Shown in pieces: positions 28,411-42,914 of a stretch of DNA of 64,000 nt (the stretch's first letter is position 1; every line of letters begins with the position of its first letter). Source of the stretch: Apteryx mantelli (Eukaryota > Chordata > Aves > Apterygiformes > Apterygidae); assembly GCF_036417845.1 (NCBI RefSeq), contig NC_089982.1, positions 43,487,684 to 43,551,683 of the forward strand. Direction: 5' to 3'. The position numbers and the translations under genes are program-made. The notes under the pieces are model-generated. The model was given only the letters and a program-made list of their open reading frames with translations, was not told the DNA's origin and did no database searches.

Positions 28411-28480
28411 CTTTGAGCAGGAGGTTGGACTATATGACCTATAGATGTCCTTCCCAAACTAAATCTTTCTATGATTCTGT
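28411..28480 (+). mobile_element. CR1 LINE 3' end (avian type)
   Basis: The stretch ctttgagcaggaggttggac, then a tatatgacct block, then cttcccaaac and tctttctatgattctgt, matches from memory the 3' terminus of avian CR1 retrotransposons (TTTGAGCAGG, GGTTGGACTAGATGACC, CCTTCCAACC, TTCTATGATTCT). Only the non-coding tail is clear, as is usual for 5'-truncated CR1 copies. It lies immediately right of a GC-richer block that may be a separate element. The match is the best evidence in the window for a bird. Confidence 0.88.
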
Positions 28481-31400
28481 GTCTGTATAATTAAGTACCT
28501 TCCACTTAAGTTCTTAACAGGAAAAAAATGAATAGCAGGAAAAAAATATTAAAGTTCTCTGTATTGAGATGTAAAGTAGTCCCCTTAAGAGAAGAAAATA
28601 AATTCTGTCACACGAAAAATCTGGAAATACAAAAAAAATAAATAAATAACAACAAGACAAGGCCCTGGAAGCACCTTAGAAAACCCTCTACCTTTGCCAG
28701 CAGTTGAAGTATGTGAACTAGTATGGTTTGAAGTATTTCACTCCTTTTTTCTGTTAATTCACAAGCTGGTTTGTTCAATTTGTGAAGAGGATGACCAGTT
28801 CTGACTTTCTGATTCCACACCAGTGGAAGAACTTTTTTTAGTTTCGAATAAATTACTTTTTCTTAGGACATTCATTAACATGCATTTGGCATGATACAAA
28901 TTTAAACCCTGAGCCCTCCTTTGCAGATTTGCATATATTACAATGATAAATATATCATAACGAGTACTTTTAATGGTACAAGAACATAGTGCATTTCCAT
29001 CACTAATGAAATGGCATAACAAAGATTCATACCATTTATGCCTGCCGCCTTCTGCCATTAGCATAAAAATGCTTATAAACTACGCCAGTGTAAGGCCTCA
29101 TAAACAAGACGAGCGAGTCATTAAGTATCTTCTCTTTAAAAGAAACACAGTACACAGATGGAGCCCATTCCAATTCCTTTGATTAAGCAGGAACAGATAT
29201 ATTTTATCCAGTAAAGTAGACTTTGGTGAATAAAAAAAGTGGAGTATATTTGAATATTTGGATCCACATAAAGGACAGTTATAACTTGCAAGATGTAGAT
29301 CATGAAAATTCCCTTTTACTGTAATTTCTCCTATAATAAAGCTAACCAGCCTTGATGTCAGGCTTACAAGTGCTTTCAGAGAGGGAAACAGAATCATTAT
29401 GACAGATTTCATCAATGTTAACAATCGAAGTAAACTCACAAAAAGAAAAAAGGCTTCGGAGACATTATATGTCCTTTAAAGCATGCCAAGTAACACTGCA
29501 AAAACAGAGACTGGAACATAATGAAAGTTGAGACTGCAACTTTCCACATGCAGCTTTGATCCTCCTTGAATATTACAGCTCTAGTATTTCCCAAGTACCT
29601 TCTCAAAGGTTGGAATTCTAGTATCCACTGGTATCTACTTACCAGGCTATGCACTTACTCTTTCTTGCTTTGTCTTCTTGTTATCAACTGTGTATCTGTA
29701 TTCTAGGAGGAAAAAGATGAACAAGATCAAGTGTTATGAACCTACACATGGGAGTTGTCATGCAGCTGGATTTACTTGGATGAGCAGATCCTTAACCAGA
29801 TTGCTCACAGTTCTTCTTGCCTTGCAAAAAATTTTTTCCTTTAAGTACTAAATATTCCAAGAGATCTGAAACTTCCTGAGTGTGCCCTTTCTTTTTATGC
29901 CTGTACACAAAAAGCTAAGTAAATGGGCAAACTAATGCAGGAAACTCCTTGGTTTGACATTCAGACACCAGCCTGCCTTGAGTCAGCAGTATAAATAAAA
30001 TCCAGGGTCTCTTCTCAAATGAATAAGTTCCGTGGCTGGTGATAAAACCCATCACCAATTACATGCCTCATCTAGTTGAAGAAAGGTAGGCTGACTTTGC
30101 TAGAGAAGTGCAGCAGCTGACTTCAGCCTGCAGGGACAATTGATTCTACCTTTAAAGTATGACAGGAGGCATACTGTAAACTGCAACACAAATTTCAAAT
30201 GTTTACAAATAATTTTCTCCCCTCTTTCCCCACCATCTCTTACCCAAAGTATGTAGTACTGACATTCTTGCGGAAGACTGCATATTATTTTAGGGGGAAA
30301 AAAACACATATCATTATAAATAATTGCTCTTTTTCAGTTTATCTTTAAATTCACTCACTTGTTTGTAATCAGACTGTTATAGTGCTCTGCTTTGCAAGAA
30401 CATTCCACTTTTCAGTGTTAGTTCACTTTTTTCTGTATGTTCATTACACTGTGCTTCATAGTTTTTAGTTTACTGTGTATCTATAGGTCTAGGTTGTGTT
30501 CACCTAGTTTCTTCTTTCGCTATTAGCACACAGAAAATAATGTTCTCAGTGCAGTCCGCCCTTTCCACAACAATGTACTGGGTATACATACATATTTTTA
30601 AAAAGGTGAATAGTAAGTATTTTGTAAAAGCCACATATTGGGCAGATCATTTTTAAATCATGCTATAATAGGATTCTAAGCCCACAGATTTTCTTTTCCT
30701 TCCTTCCTCCACTCCTCCCTTCCTTAAGAAGAAAGCTTTTATATCTAAGAGAACGTGAGCAAATAAGCTCTGTACCGACTCTCCCTTATGCAGTAAAAAA
30801 TTTCCTGCTGATATTTTGTTAAAAGATGATCCATACCACATAGACATAAACTACATTAATTTGTGCATCCAGAATCCATCTGAGTTTGTGTTCCTCTTGT
30901 ATATCAAATGGCAAGAGAAAAATTGTGCCCAGTAGCATTGGTTTAAGTAGAGGTGACAACACCATCTCCAGCAGAGCATAGGCATGATTTGTACCTAACA
31001 GAGGCACAATCCCATCATAACATTGCAGAGCTGTCACGGCAGAGCAGCTTGCCTGGGAAACTTAATATCTTTGAGACACATGCAAATGTCTCCAGTGGTT
31101 GCTGTGGTACATGAAATTCCCTTTATTGAATGTGGTACTGTGATGATCACTGAGCGGTGCTCTGAACACTCTGTGTAAGGGGAAATAGAATATTCTTTGA
31201 GGGTTCCTTCACCTTCTTTCTTCCTCTACTTCTCTTCCTTCTGCTCAGGAATAACAGCAACAACAATGACAACAAAACAGAAAACCAAAGAGCCACCAAT
31301 CCACCTATAACTTCAAAGACAGCAGGCTTGGGGCAAATCAGCTGACCTGGTAGGTGCAGCCATGAACAAACTGTGATTTTCACTGCATGAAGCTGCACCA

Positions 31401-31961
31401 TGATCAAGGCCAGCTTTTCCTATTATGACATATCAGGATATAAGAGAAATTTGGAAAGAATGCTGCATCTAATTTTGGATCAAAGTGTATGTATATCTAA
31501 CATCTACAGCATCTTATAGTGTTGGGACATTGAAAACTATGCTTGCTGTTGCAACTTTGGTCTTCCATATCAATATGCTCTGGCACTCCATATCTACTGG
31601 GTAGCAGTCATAGCACAGAAAATCCTCATAGTTATTTTACAGATATATCTCATTGATAACTATCAGAATTTTGCCTTAGGTCATCAAGCTTATGCTTAAT
31701 AGGTCTCACCACTACACATGCATTTTGTAGGTTATCACTAAATTGAAATGTCATGACAGCACAAAAGTATTTCTTATAAAAGTGTTCTTATATTTTGTAG
31801 GAAAAATATGAAATATTATAATCTACACATATGTTCACGCTTCCTGACTTTCTCAGTTTATTTTTGCTTAAATGCATCATTCCACCTTTTGATTTTCTAT
31901 TTTTTTCCCCTAACAGCAGTCAAATGTGTTATATTAAATAAAACAGCAGAACTCAGATTAA

Positions 31962-32012
31962 TAGATTTTTAAGTTCAGAGGGATCTCTATAATACTTTAG
32001 TCTGACCTAAAT
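31962..32012 (-). mobile_element. CR1-like 3' end remnant
   Basis: The plus strand reads agatttttaagttcagaggg followed by a diverged block and then ttagtctgacctaaataaaa. This resembles the reverse complement of an ancestral sauropsid CR1 tail (AGATT..AAGG.CAGA.GGGACC, then TAGTCTGACCTCC). The fragment is short and diverged, so only the orientation and family are suggested. Confidence 0.5.
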
Positions 32013-32927
32013 AAAACAGACGTTAGAAGTTAGGATAAGATTTGGCCGTAGGACATTTTCTGGTCTTTGGATGAAAGCAGCAAAAGCTACTTAAGGTATA
32101 ACAGGAAATGGAAGACCCACATGTCAGCTGCTGATCACAAGACAAGTCTTCCATATGCCAAAAAAGAGAATGCTTTCCAGAAATTACTAGTAACACACTT
32201 TTGAGTACATCTCTGACTTTTAAAATGCCCACTTACTGGTACGAACCCAAATATATCATCAATTTTTTTCCATTCTGGGTTATATGCAAACTCTAACCTG
32301 ATTCACTACAAACTGCACACAGATAAATGATTTTCTTCACTGAAGGATTTTTCAGACTGATCCTATCTAAGAAGTGCTATTGAATTTCAGAAGAAGATGA
32401 AAATGTCTTCAGTATCACTAACTTCAACACCCTATTCTGTGATCATTACTGTTGATTCTTTACACCTTGTGTGCTTGTGCTACCAAATATGAAAAAAATA
32501 ACCAAAGAAAAACATGCTCTTTCTTCAGACAGTCTCTCACACACAAGCTCTTCTTTTATATTTTTCCTTCAGCTGAGATCTCATTCAGGGCAGATAGATG
32601 GGAAATGCACAATCCAGTAACCGTTATAAATAGTTCACCTATATTTAGGAAAAAAAAAATCAATTTCCTGTGCACACATACACTTCAGAGATGGTAGAAG
32701 TTATTTTGAAGCACTTTGTCAGACAATATATTAAGGGAAAAAAAGAAGAGATGACATGCATCTACACGTACATTTTAGTGCAGGTCTGGAGTGTTCTCTA
32801 AACACACGGTGATTGTCCTCAGTTACTGTCCTGTGCCCCAAGGCATGGCCTGGTCTTGGGGCAGTGAAATAGAATTTTTCTTTTGGACGAAGCTGAGCAG
32901 CTGCATTTCAGGAGCTCATCTAATGCA

Positions 32928-32949
32928 GTCCGTCCATTAATGGATGGAC
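32928..32949. repeat. 22-nt near-perfect palindrome
   Basis: gtccgtccat followed by ta and then atggatggac is self-complementary except for one position (32932/32945). No known binding site or element is recognised. Confidence 0.85.
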
Positions 32950-35900
32950 CAGACTAAAGCTGGCCAAAAGTAAAAACCACACAAATATGTATAGTGTGGA
33001 CATTGGATCCTCAGCACCAACTGTTTCTCTCAGGAGATCTGCTCCATACACAGCCTGCTAATGTAGATATATACACATGCACATTAATGTTAGGAAGTCT
33101 GCAGCCACCATAGTTTGTGGGGTTTCCCTACAGAATTCAGAAAAGCAGTCATTCAGCCCAGTACAGGCTTTCTTTCCTAACTGCATGTACAAAATCAGTG
33201 ATACACTATACTCATTGGTCTCAGAAACAACAAAATTGAAATATGTCCTTGGACTTTTGTACAAAAAAACTATGTTTTTTTTCTTCCAATATAAAGCCAG
33301 AAACCCTTAGTATATTTTAAAAAAAAACAGGCCAGAAGGAGCGGATGAAATCCATTGCTGTGTAGAGATTGAGCACAAGTCCTGCTTTGGGATTTTGACC
33401 AGAACAGCGCGATTGTTCTGACTTGGCACAAGAGTGACAGTCACTATTTTCTGCTTTTGCCATTCTTAGTTTTGGAGAAGGAGTGAGTTTGCCTCTCTGC
33501 TTACTTGCCTGGTTTACAAAGCTGCTTTAGCAGCTGCTTGTTGAGAAGAGCGCCAAGTAGCACAATCACTGTGATCTGGCCACCCAAGGAGTTACAAGAC
33601 AGACCTGAAGGGTTCAGGCATCCTTTATGTTGTGGATAGAGATTTTAATTATACCTACGTTTATTCTGTTTTCCTTTAATATGTTGAGGATAACTAGAAA
33701 ATATGACTTTGACATCACAGATGGACATTGTCTAAATGCTTCTGTTTGCTTTTTAAGTAAGACACTAAAGCATACAGCTGGAAAAATGATGTTTGTTAGA
33801 GGTTCCATTTTCACCATTCAACCCTCAGTTAGCATCCAAAATAATTCAGTGTTAATTGCAGCCTTGGAATAACTTTCATGTGTTACATTTCTCTATAACA
33901 GAGTTTTAAAGAATTAGCATTAGCAATATAGTAACCTGTAATGGTACCGACTGCAATAACACTAACTTTCAGTTTGACATACCTATGTATTCCTCTGTGC
34001 CTCCCAATTAAGTACTGCTCATATATGCACCAAGAAGTATAATCTGAACAAAGGCAAAGCCCTTGAGGATCAGGGCTGTCAATAGTAAATAATTCTTATC
34101 AGTAACATATCAATGACTTAAATTATAGATCCAGGAGAAACAACTTCTGAATACCAGGACCGAATTCTCTGGACAAAACTCATTTTTATCCCTGTCAGCC
34201 CCATTTAGATTGATGCCATTTTTCTGATTATTAAAAGGATCCATACATTCTTCCAACCACAGCTCTGACAATTTTGCTGAGAACTATTTTTCCCAGTACA
34301 TCATTATAAGTTTGCCTTTAAAATGAGTTATAAGTATCTAAACCTGAAATATGCCAGAACTGCAGTTAGGAAAGCTCAGAGAAAGAGAAAAAGGTGCTAA
34401 GCCTGTCAAGCTGAGACAGCAGAGTATTATAAATGCAGTTACCTAGCAAATCAGTCACAGGAGAAAGTTAAGCAAAGAGCAGCAGCATTCTTGAACTCCA
34501 CAGTAAATCTGAGTGGGAAGTATTGACTGTCCACTAGAAAAAAAAGTTTAGAAACTTTTTATTGAGATGATCAAGGAAATTATTATGTTGGAAAGTCCAA
34601 AAATGCCAAGGTCAGATAATTCTTCTTAAAATATTTCCAGTGAAATTGGCCCTGCACATTTATAAATTTGCCCAAATGGCATATAATTTAGACCAGCACA
34701 ATGACTCCAGTGTGAAAACTAACTTAGAACTGAGAGATTCAGGTTTATACAAATACTCAATACCAATGTACAAGCTTGAAAAACTGAAAAAAATTGGATA
34801 AACCAGTCAGGATTTTTTCTCTTCAGAACATGTACTATCTGAATACACAATGTCTATCAGATAATTCATTACCTCTGATTGGAAAGGGAGTAGGTCAAAG
34901 TAACTAAAGATCACTTTCTATTGTGTACTTGGTACCTGTATAAAATGGGTTGATGGCGTTACATTAAACTAATGTAAATAGATGACCATAGAAAACTCCT
35001 TTCAACAGCTTCAAACAATCTCTTTGCTGATAGCTTCAGTAAAGCTTTGCAAATCCTAATAACTATAGAGAATACACAATCCATTTACTCCTGCATTGTG
35101 TTTTTCCAGATAAACACATTTGTATGTGATAACACATTTTGGAAAAGCAAGCCTTAGTCTATGAATTAATTCCTTAGACTCCCTGGACTTCAAAATTCAT
35201 TGGAGGAAAGGCCAGTCAACACTGAGAAAACATTCAGCTCCCCAGCAAGGGAATGTCTAGTAGATGTTTAGAGATAACACGATTCAGATCTTCCATAGCC
35301 AATGCAAAAGGTCAGTTAACAAGCCTCAAGAGTTCAGCTGTGAGTCAAGTTTGACTTACAAAGGTTTTCTTTGTTTGTTTTAAAAAGAGAAAAGCAAACT
35401 GGTCAGGACCATTACAGTACTTGCACCAGTTTTGGGGTGTGAGGAGGAAAAAAAATCCAAATCTACAATTTTTTTATAAAGAGAGTGACTAAGGAGATTT
35501 TGCTTTCCTAGTGCATTTTATCTGCTGCTTCACTAGTGCTAGAAATGGACAAGTATAAACCATACCTGGATTATTACTATAACAAGAAGATGCTGACAAT
35601 TCTCCATGGCTAAATTCTCACTTCATACACTCAGGCTGTAAAAGCCTGAGCATGAACTACATTACCCTCCCACCTTTCTACAGAATCAAACGTGATAAAA
35701 TAGGGCCTTAGACCCTTTCAAAACTTTCAAGTCAAGTCAAAGTACTTTAAACCAGAGATGAATTAGACTATTTGGATTAGGGAATTTAAAAGGCTTTCCA
35801 CTCACATTCAATATTTAAGTATAATTAAAACAATGTATCTGAAATTTTTTACTGGATCAATACATCATTACACGCTTCCTTCTACAGTTCTGTCCATGCA

Positions 35901-37990
35901 CATCACTGTTCAGTCCCAAAAGTACATCTCTGCGATTTACTTGCTGTCCATAGTATAGTTTCACAAGAAGAGGTTGGAAGTCTGAAGAGAAAAACATTTT
36001 TTAAACGTCCTGTTGGCTCCAAAGAGGAGTAGGATCAAGTTTCCCATGCAACACAACTTCAACATCCTGCAGCACAACAGCGTGGAGGATAAAAAGACCA
36101 CTGAGTCCTATTAACTGCGCACAGCTGAGAATGACTGCAATGTTGATCTATAGCTGAAGGGTCACATGCTGCCCATAGACTCCAGAAGCAAAATGTGTGA
36201 TAACAAATGTGGATCACACATGTTAATGTCCATTTCTTATTTGACTTTGCAGGACAGCTACCTTGTCACAGCAGGAATGAATATAAATCTCCCTGCAATG
36301 GATATACATTGCATCTCTGTGTATATTTTAGACATAACATAGATTCATTTGGCAGTAAATTCATTACATGGTATTTCCAAATTAACACAGAAAAGAAAAG
36401 AATGATTTTTAAGCTCTTTTGGGGCCAATTTTCATTTTTTTACAGCAACACAGCTGTAAAAATGTGAGAACTTGCTGCTTATTATTATGTGTTTAGAGGA
36501 TTAGCCAGCCTTCTTTTTCTTATATTTGACAAGTAAATCAACTCGTCAAAGCTGTGAAGTGTTCAGTGATAAAATTCTCCTCTGTGTTGTCATTAATTTG
36601 TCTTTTTTTTCACTACAAAACATATAAAAGTTCCTTAGACCCAGTAAGTTTTGGTTTTTTTCAGAATGGTAAAAGAATTAAGAAATTTGTTCTCCTACCA
36701 GTCCAATGGCAACTCATCAAGCTACTATGAAGGAGTCTTCAGGCATTAAAGAGTTCCAAGTTGGAGGAGTCTTATGTTAGAGCTAATGTGACTTGCAGCG
36801 CTCATGTTACAAGGGAAGTTATTGGGCACATCCTGTAGTATTTATGTTATGAGGCAAGACAAACTTTTAGTCAGGTCGGATTCCCAAATACTTATTAAAT
36901 TTTTCTTCCATTCTTTCTCAGACAAAAATACCATTTACTAGACAAGAATTACTTGCAAATTGTGCAAAGACCTCAGCATCTGGCTTCCGAATCACAAAAA
37001 TTTGCAAAGAATAGACAAAAAAATCAGTTTGGTAACCCATAAATCATTCTTTTAGTTGGAGATGATACCGGAAGAGTTTATTCTTTTGTCCTTAAGCTAC
37101 CACATCACACTGAAACATGACTATAGCATTAATCAGAGAGCCCACATTCTGTCAGTCTATCCCAGTCCCTGCTGTCACTAACAAACGTGTCTGTTTCTGC
37201 CAGCAGTGTGAAGCTGCTCAAATTCTCTCTGTTGCTTAGCCACAATAACCTTGTTTTTCTGACAGTTAACATACAATAAATATTTGAGGTGCATAATACA
37301 GAAGGATAGCAAAAAAGTATTCAAAGATTCATCTAGTCAGAAAATGGTAGCTGTTAAGGATCTGCACTAATCTCCAAAGAGCCTGCTATAGAGTCCAGGT
37401 GATTGAGAACTGGGGAAAGGATTATTCTCTGCTGCAAAGCTTGCATTTCCCAATGATATTTGCTTCAGTACTTCTGTGTGAAATCCAAATTCTATTTTGT
37501 TACTACTCCAGCGAACCTACAGTTGTCTGTTCCTGAATGGTGAAATAAAATGAAGCTTTTAATACCAGATTTATTTGAAGGTCAGCTCTGCAGTGAAATA
37601 ATTCAAGTAGCTGCGGAAAGAAGCTGATCACCACCAGCAAGTCAGAATGACAGGATGCACAGACTCAACAAAAGAGAGGCACGGAAAACTCAACCCCCCC
37701 GCTCCCCCCAACCTCCCAAAATAAAGAACAAAATAGAAAAAATCCCCAAACAAAACAAAAACAAAAGCATGTTAAGGGTCCATAATCCCAATGTCCCCTA
37801 CCTATGTCCTCAAACCAATGTTCTCTAACTTCTCTCCCTGTGTATCCCTTTTTCGATCCTTTCTGACTGCATGTTCTGTCTTCCTTCTGATATGCCCCTC
37901 TCCTCACCTCCCGTGGGCTTTACCCAGCCACCTTACACCCTGCCATGCCGTTGCTCTCCTACCTCCAGATCTGCATTTGGTATTCTGGGG

Positions 37991-38024
37991 CTGGATGAAA
38001 CTGCTCACTGGATGAAACAGCTCA
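37991..38024. repeat. 17-bp tandem duplication
   Basis: ctggatgaaactgctca is followed directly by ctggatgaaacagctca, with one difference. It lies at the edge of a C/T-rich segment (about 37680-37990). Confidence 0.9.
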
Positions 38025-38186
38025 CTGACTGTCACTACTGGGCAACCTAAGTTTTGAGGGTTACTATTCGAGTGCCATCTCTAAAATAGATGTCTTACAT
38101 ATGCCATCAGATTCACCAGATGTAGTCATTCAGATAGTTTGGTTGAAGTTAATACAACCAATATTCCTTATAAACTTGAATGGACG

Positions 38187-38215
38187 CAGGACCAGGTCTA
38201 TCCAGGACCAGGTCT
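38187..38215. repeat. 13-bp direct repeat, period 16
   Basis: caggaccaggtct occurs at 38187-38199 and again at 38203-38215. A small local duplication, 160 bases from the 17-bp duplication at 37991. Confidence 0.9.
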
Positions 38216-38881
38216 TATGCAGTGCTCAGGAGCACAGTGACTATATTTTTACAGCATTTAAAACATCCATCATCTCTTTTAGTAACATTGTGTGAAAGTG
38301 ACAGCACTGTCCTGAGCTGACAATCCCATTCAAATAAATTTTTTACTAGAGTATTCAGCCTACTTCCATTTTTGTTGGGAAACCACTCTTCTTTTCAAAA
38401 ATATAAAAACCTTGAATTCTAATTGATAGCTCAGCCTTCAAAAATTTGAGTCTATCTAGCCGTTAGCACTTCCTAACTGGGAAGAATCTGTTTATTAATT
38501 CCCAAAGGACCTTGTTCTCTGACTTCACCAAGGGCAGTGCAGACTGTCAAATCAAACAGCAACATGTGTCTATTTTCCATATAATGTTGGATGTTCAAGG
38601 TACCTTCTTCCTTTTTTAAAAAACAGAGAAATTATTTTTTCTCAGTCACACTATTCTAGAGGCAACACACAGAATCAAAGAACTTACACTAGTATGTGGA
38701 GAGAAACAGGCCTTTTGTGCCCTTTCTGTTCTATTATATCCTATAATTGCGCATCTTTTCACTCTACTGAATCACTCAACAAACAAAGGAAAACTCATAG
38801 GATAACCACTGGATAGAATTTTTTTCAATTGAATAGTGGATCCTGTCTGTACCAAATACACATTTATGTCTGGAACTGCAG

Positions 38882-38907
38882 ATTTATTTATTTATTTATT
38901 TATTTTT
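38882..38907. repeat. (TTTA)n microsatellite
   Basis: Six tandem attt units followed by a T-rich tail. A likely length-polymorphic simple repeat. Confidence 0.95.
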
Positions 38908-41900
38908 ATATTTAAGACTAAAGCAAACAAAACTAAAAGCCAAGTCCCTCTTTCCTACTTTAACCTTAAAGTATCAGTTTGAGTTTAATTTAATCATCTT
39001 TGGAATTTATGTATGTTTGGCAGTTTGAAAGAAAAGCATGGCTGGCAACTGCTTTCTATCTGCACTTAGCTTGAAGTTTGCTGGATTACATATCATTTCT
39101 ATCAGATTCCTAGCTTACCTGTATATCCCCACTGCTCAACTGCTCTGCAAGTAATAGCTATTATAAGTTGTGCACCTTTGTAAAAAGGAATCCAGTCCTT
39201 GGGGAGCTGAGATGATCAGTGACAGCTCCATGGCGAAACTGTTGTCTTTCTAAAGCTGTTGGAGAAATGCAAAGAATGCAGGATCTGAAAAAGAAATTTT
39301 GAGTGAAAATATAACACTATAAATATGTGAGGACAAAAATACTGTAGAAGAGAGAAGAAAAAAGCTGGAGAGGACCATTAGAACTAACTTCAGGACAGAA
39401 GCCTCCTTTCACTGTTATAGTCACCGTTATTCTGGTTGTGTCACAGCAATATGTAGACATCCCAAAAAGGTTTGGACTCCATTTCAGTAAGTGCTTTTCA
39501 GACAGTGTGGGCCCTGAATAATGCATACCATCTTCTAGTGCTCTCTAACATGAAATAGAAGGGAAGAGGTGATGGTATGTGCTGAAACTCATCTAACAGA
39601 TCAATGACAAAGCAGAGAATAGAAGACAGGCTTCCTGATTCCCATTTCAGAGCGCTGTTCTCGAAACACTTTAAGGAGCTACAGAGCTCATTTCAAAAAA
39701 ACTTAAAAAGCAGAATAAATTTTCATTTTTACTGTTTAATGAAAACTAAAAATAAGCAGTTTTTTTCCCCAAAAAATTATTTTTTCTTTATTTTCCAACC
39801 CATTTGTTTATATATTTGTTTACATATTTTGTTGTTTAATGTTTTGCTTTTAAGGCACTCACTGACTTCTTTCCCAAGGTCAAAATTTTTACAGGTTTAC
39901 TGGTCTATATGATGAAAAGCACAACCAAAATACAAATAGAAAATTGACAGGTTTTTCCAAGCTGTTGCAGAACACACATTAAATGCTTAATAAGCTAACA
40001 CAAATGCAGTATTTTGTGTATGTTAAAGGCAAAATAGGCTATTATGCATTTATTTCATTTCACCAAAATCTAGAACACATGCTACATAATAAAAAAATTA
40101 ATGACATAATTATTGCTTTTTATTTATTTATTTGTATAGAAACAGGGCCTTCTGAACAATGTATTGCAAAGGAGAATTTATGATCAGTCTTTTCTAAGGA
40201 AAAGAAGCTAAAACCCATCGTCTGGGCAACACATGCATGTAATAATTCCATTTGGTTTGGCATCTAACGTTCATCCAAGAGTAGTCACTACTGCAGTTGT
40301 CCTGGAATCACCTCTTCATAGAATAAACTCCATTTTGAAGTTACTATCCTGGTCTATCTAAAATGTTCGTGCGATACTGCCTTCACCAATAATATTAATC
40401 ATACACCTGATCCTAACCCCGGTTATCCAGATCAAATGAAAACAATAATGGAATTACCTTTAATTACATTGTAAAGAAGTTTCATAGTTTTCCCTCCTGA
40501 GAATGAAGATGATAAATCTACATATCCAGGAGCTATTCCAACCAATACACCTAATCTCACAGAACACAGGAAGACACTTACCTTTTGTAGAATGCCACCT
40601 CAGAAACATCTCTATACCTGCATGCCAGACCAGTATTTTACAGGAGACTACACGTTAGCAGCTGAGAAAGAACAGATGCTAAGAACAAACCAGTGCAAAA
40701 CATGACCTCCTGTGGTCACTCCTCTCAAAGAAAGGAGCAGATAGGAAAAGGAAAGGGGAATGATCAGGGGAAAAAAATCTTCAAATGAAATATAACAATT
40801 TTTTCATAGACAGAGTCTTATATCTAAAGAAACAATTTCATAAAAATGAGTACAGAAAAGCAAATCTGAAGGCAGTACTAACCTTTCTTCTCTTTCTTGC
40901 ATTGAAGGTCACACTGGGTGACAATTCCCTACAGAAAATAAGGAGCCTAAAAGACTAAATAAAAATAAACAGACTGACCTGGAACTCAATTAAACAAACA
41001 CTAGGATTTCATCTGACACCTTCCACAAGGTGCAAACATGAAGTGTGCAGAGAGACAGCTAAGATAACTTGTCTCCGTGCAGGAGACATTGAAGTTAGTC
41101 CTTTCAATCCTTTAATCCTTTTAATAATTCTAGGGATGGTTCTGTCTCCTCTCTGCTTGCTCTGCAAGGCCTCAGTGGAGATATAAATCAGATTTGACCC
41201 TAACAGAGCTTGGCCTTGTCCCTAGATACATGCTGTATATGCCGAAGAGATGCAGTCAAGTTGAAATGAGCAACAGCCAAACTTGAACAATTTTGAGGTC
41301 TGATTCTAAGAAGTAAAGTAGTTTGGCAGCTACTGAAAACTTTTAGGCCTGGAAATTGTATGAGAAGGTTTCCAGATGAGATTTGCTGTGTTTCCTAGCT
41401 TTAGCAACGTTAACAGTAACAGTTCCCCCTTGATTCAGATAAGGCTTTCCCAGTCCTTTCCAATAAAAGGAAAGGGCAATAAGCCTTCCAGGAGATGTTG
41501 CCTAAACAGCCACTCTAGGTTTTCCTTTCAAGAATTTACAGTGAAGGTCTATAATAGCAAGACTTAATTATTTTGACTTCTTATAAAGCATTTGACAAAT
41601 TTCCACTAGACAAGCTTCCGCTGGAGACAGAGGAACAAGTGTGAGAAGAAAAGCTGGTTTAAGAGGGGAAAAAAATACAGTGTGAAGTACTTGTAAGGAC
41701 AGTTACTTTCTGAGTCAACTGCAAGTTACCAGAGAGTACGAAGCTGGCCATCTGTTGCAGCTCAAATCATACGTTCTTAGGTGAACTGCAGGAAAAGATC
41801 TGCTGAGCATACAAAATACTGGGACCAAGAGCAATTGTGGGGTTTCCTGACTGCTAATAATTCTTAGAAGATTGGAAGTATTTAGTGGAACAATATATGC

Positions 41901-42914
41901 AATAATGGTGGAGAACAGATCCAAATATATGGAAAATTAACTTGTGCAGCAGTTAGTTAGCTATTCACTATGGCAATTTTCAATAAATAATAACCTAAGA
42001 GAGCAGAGCCACAGCAAATGAGCTCTTCACAATGAAAAAGAAGTCTCCCCACTAAAGCCACATTTGAAAGAAGGAGGAACGCATTACAGTTAGGTGTAGC
42101 TAGAAGAGGTGCAAGTGAAAGGCACATGCCTTCTCCCTCTGGAGTCAAGGCCATTTCTTCAGAGGATGTGCTGATTACTTCATGGGCCTTCTGAGAAGAT
42201 GGCACCTGAGGGGTGGATCCTAAAACAGGAAGGACATGTAAGGGCTCTGTTTGGTTTTCTCAGATAGCTTCAAGGAGGAAAGTGAGGATCTGCTATGCTC
42301 ATTCACAGCTCAAAGAGAACTGGCAGCCATTCTCTGATGTAAGACACCTGAGTGATAGTTCATTTCTATGAAAAGAGCCAGCCCTATTATGGCCTTTTTT
42401 TGTGTAATCTGTGTAGTCCAAGTGTTGATCTTGTGAATTTCCTTAAGGAAAGAAATGACAGTACCTGGTCTGGTAGGATTAAAAGGGAAGGCCTCCGATT
42501 ACCACTGCAATCAGATCCTACACAGGGGAACATGCTGCACAAAGAGGGAAATGAAATGGTTGAAACAATTGATTATTCTCACAATCATTCATCATTCTCA
42601 TTTGTTTATTTCTTTGTTATTTGCCATGTTATATGAGCTAGATAGCACTGATTAGACATATATCTTACCAAATGGCAGTTGTCATAGGCTTCCATGGTAT
42701 AGAAGTAAAGCCCAGTGAGCACTGGTGCCTTTGCTTCTAGATATATAATTTTAGACATGTTGGTATTCTTATACTGCGTCATGAATATCTTTAGTGACAA
42801 GTGAAACTGCTCCTCTGAAACTCAAGGGATTTGAAAAACTGATACTTATTTTCCCCAAATCACTTGTGATTTTATAGTACTCTACCATATGACCACATAG
42901 TCATCTGTGTTCCA

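Larger units (their letters stand above)
28481..42914. other. Intergenic DNA, no gene seen
   Basis: Unique AT-rich sequence with one CR1-like remnant (31962-32012), a 22-nt palindrome (32928), two small duplications near 38 kb, a C-rich segment (about 37690-37720) and a (TTTA)n array. Open frames have no recognisable domains. Confidence 0.7.

Noticed and set aside
29098..29439. 113-codon minus-strand frame
   Set aside because: No domain, no repeat family and no splice-site arrangement support a real exon.
34160..34250. Possible old palindromic repeat around 'gaattctctggacaaaactc'
   Set aside because: Only one half resembled a remembered repeat and no inverted partner was found.
38667..38720. 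'cagaatcaaagaa' considered as a reversed CR1 tail
   Set aside because: The following sequence does not continue the CR1 consensus, so the short match is probably chance.
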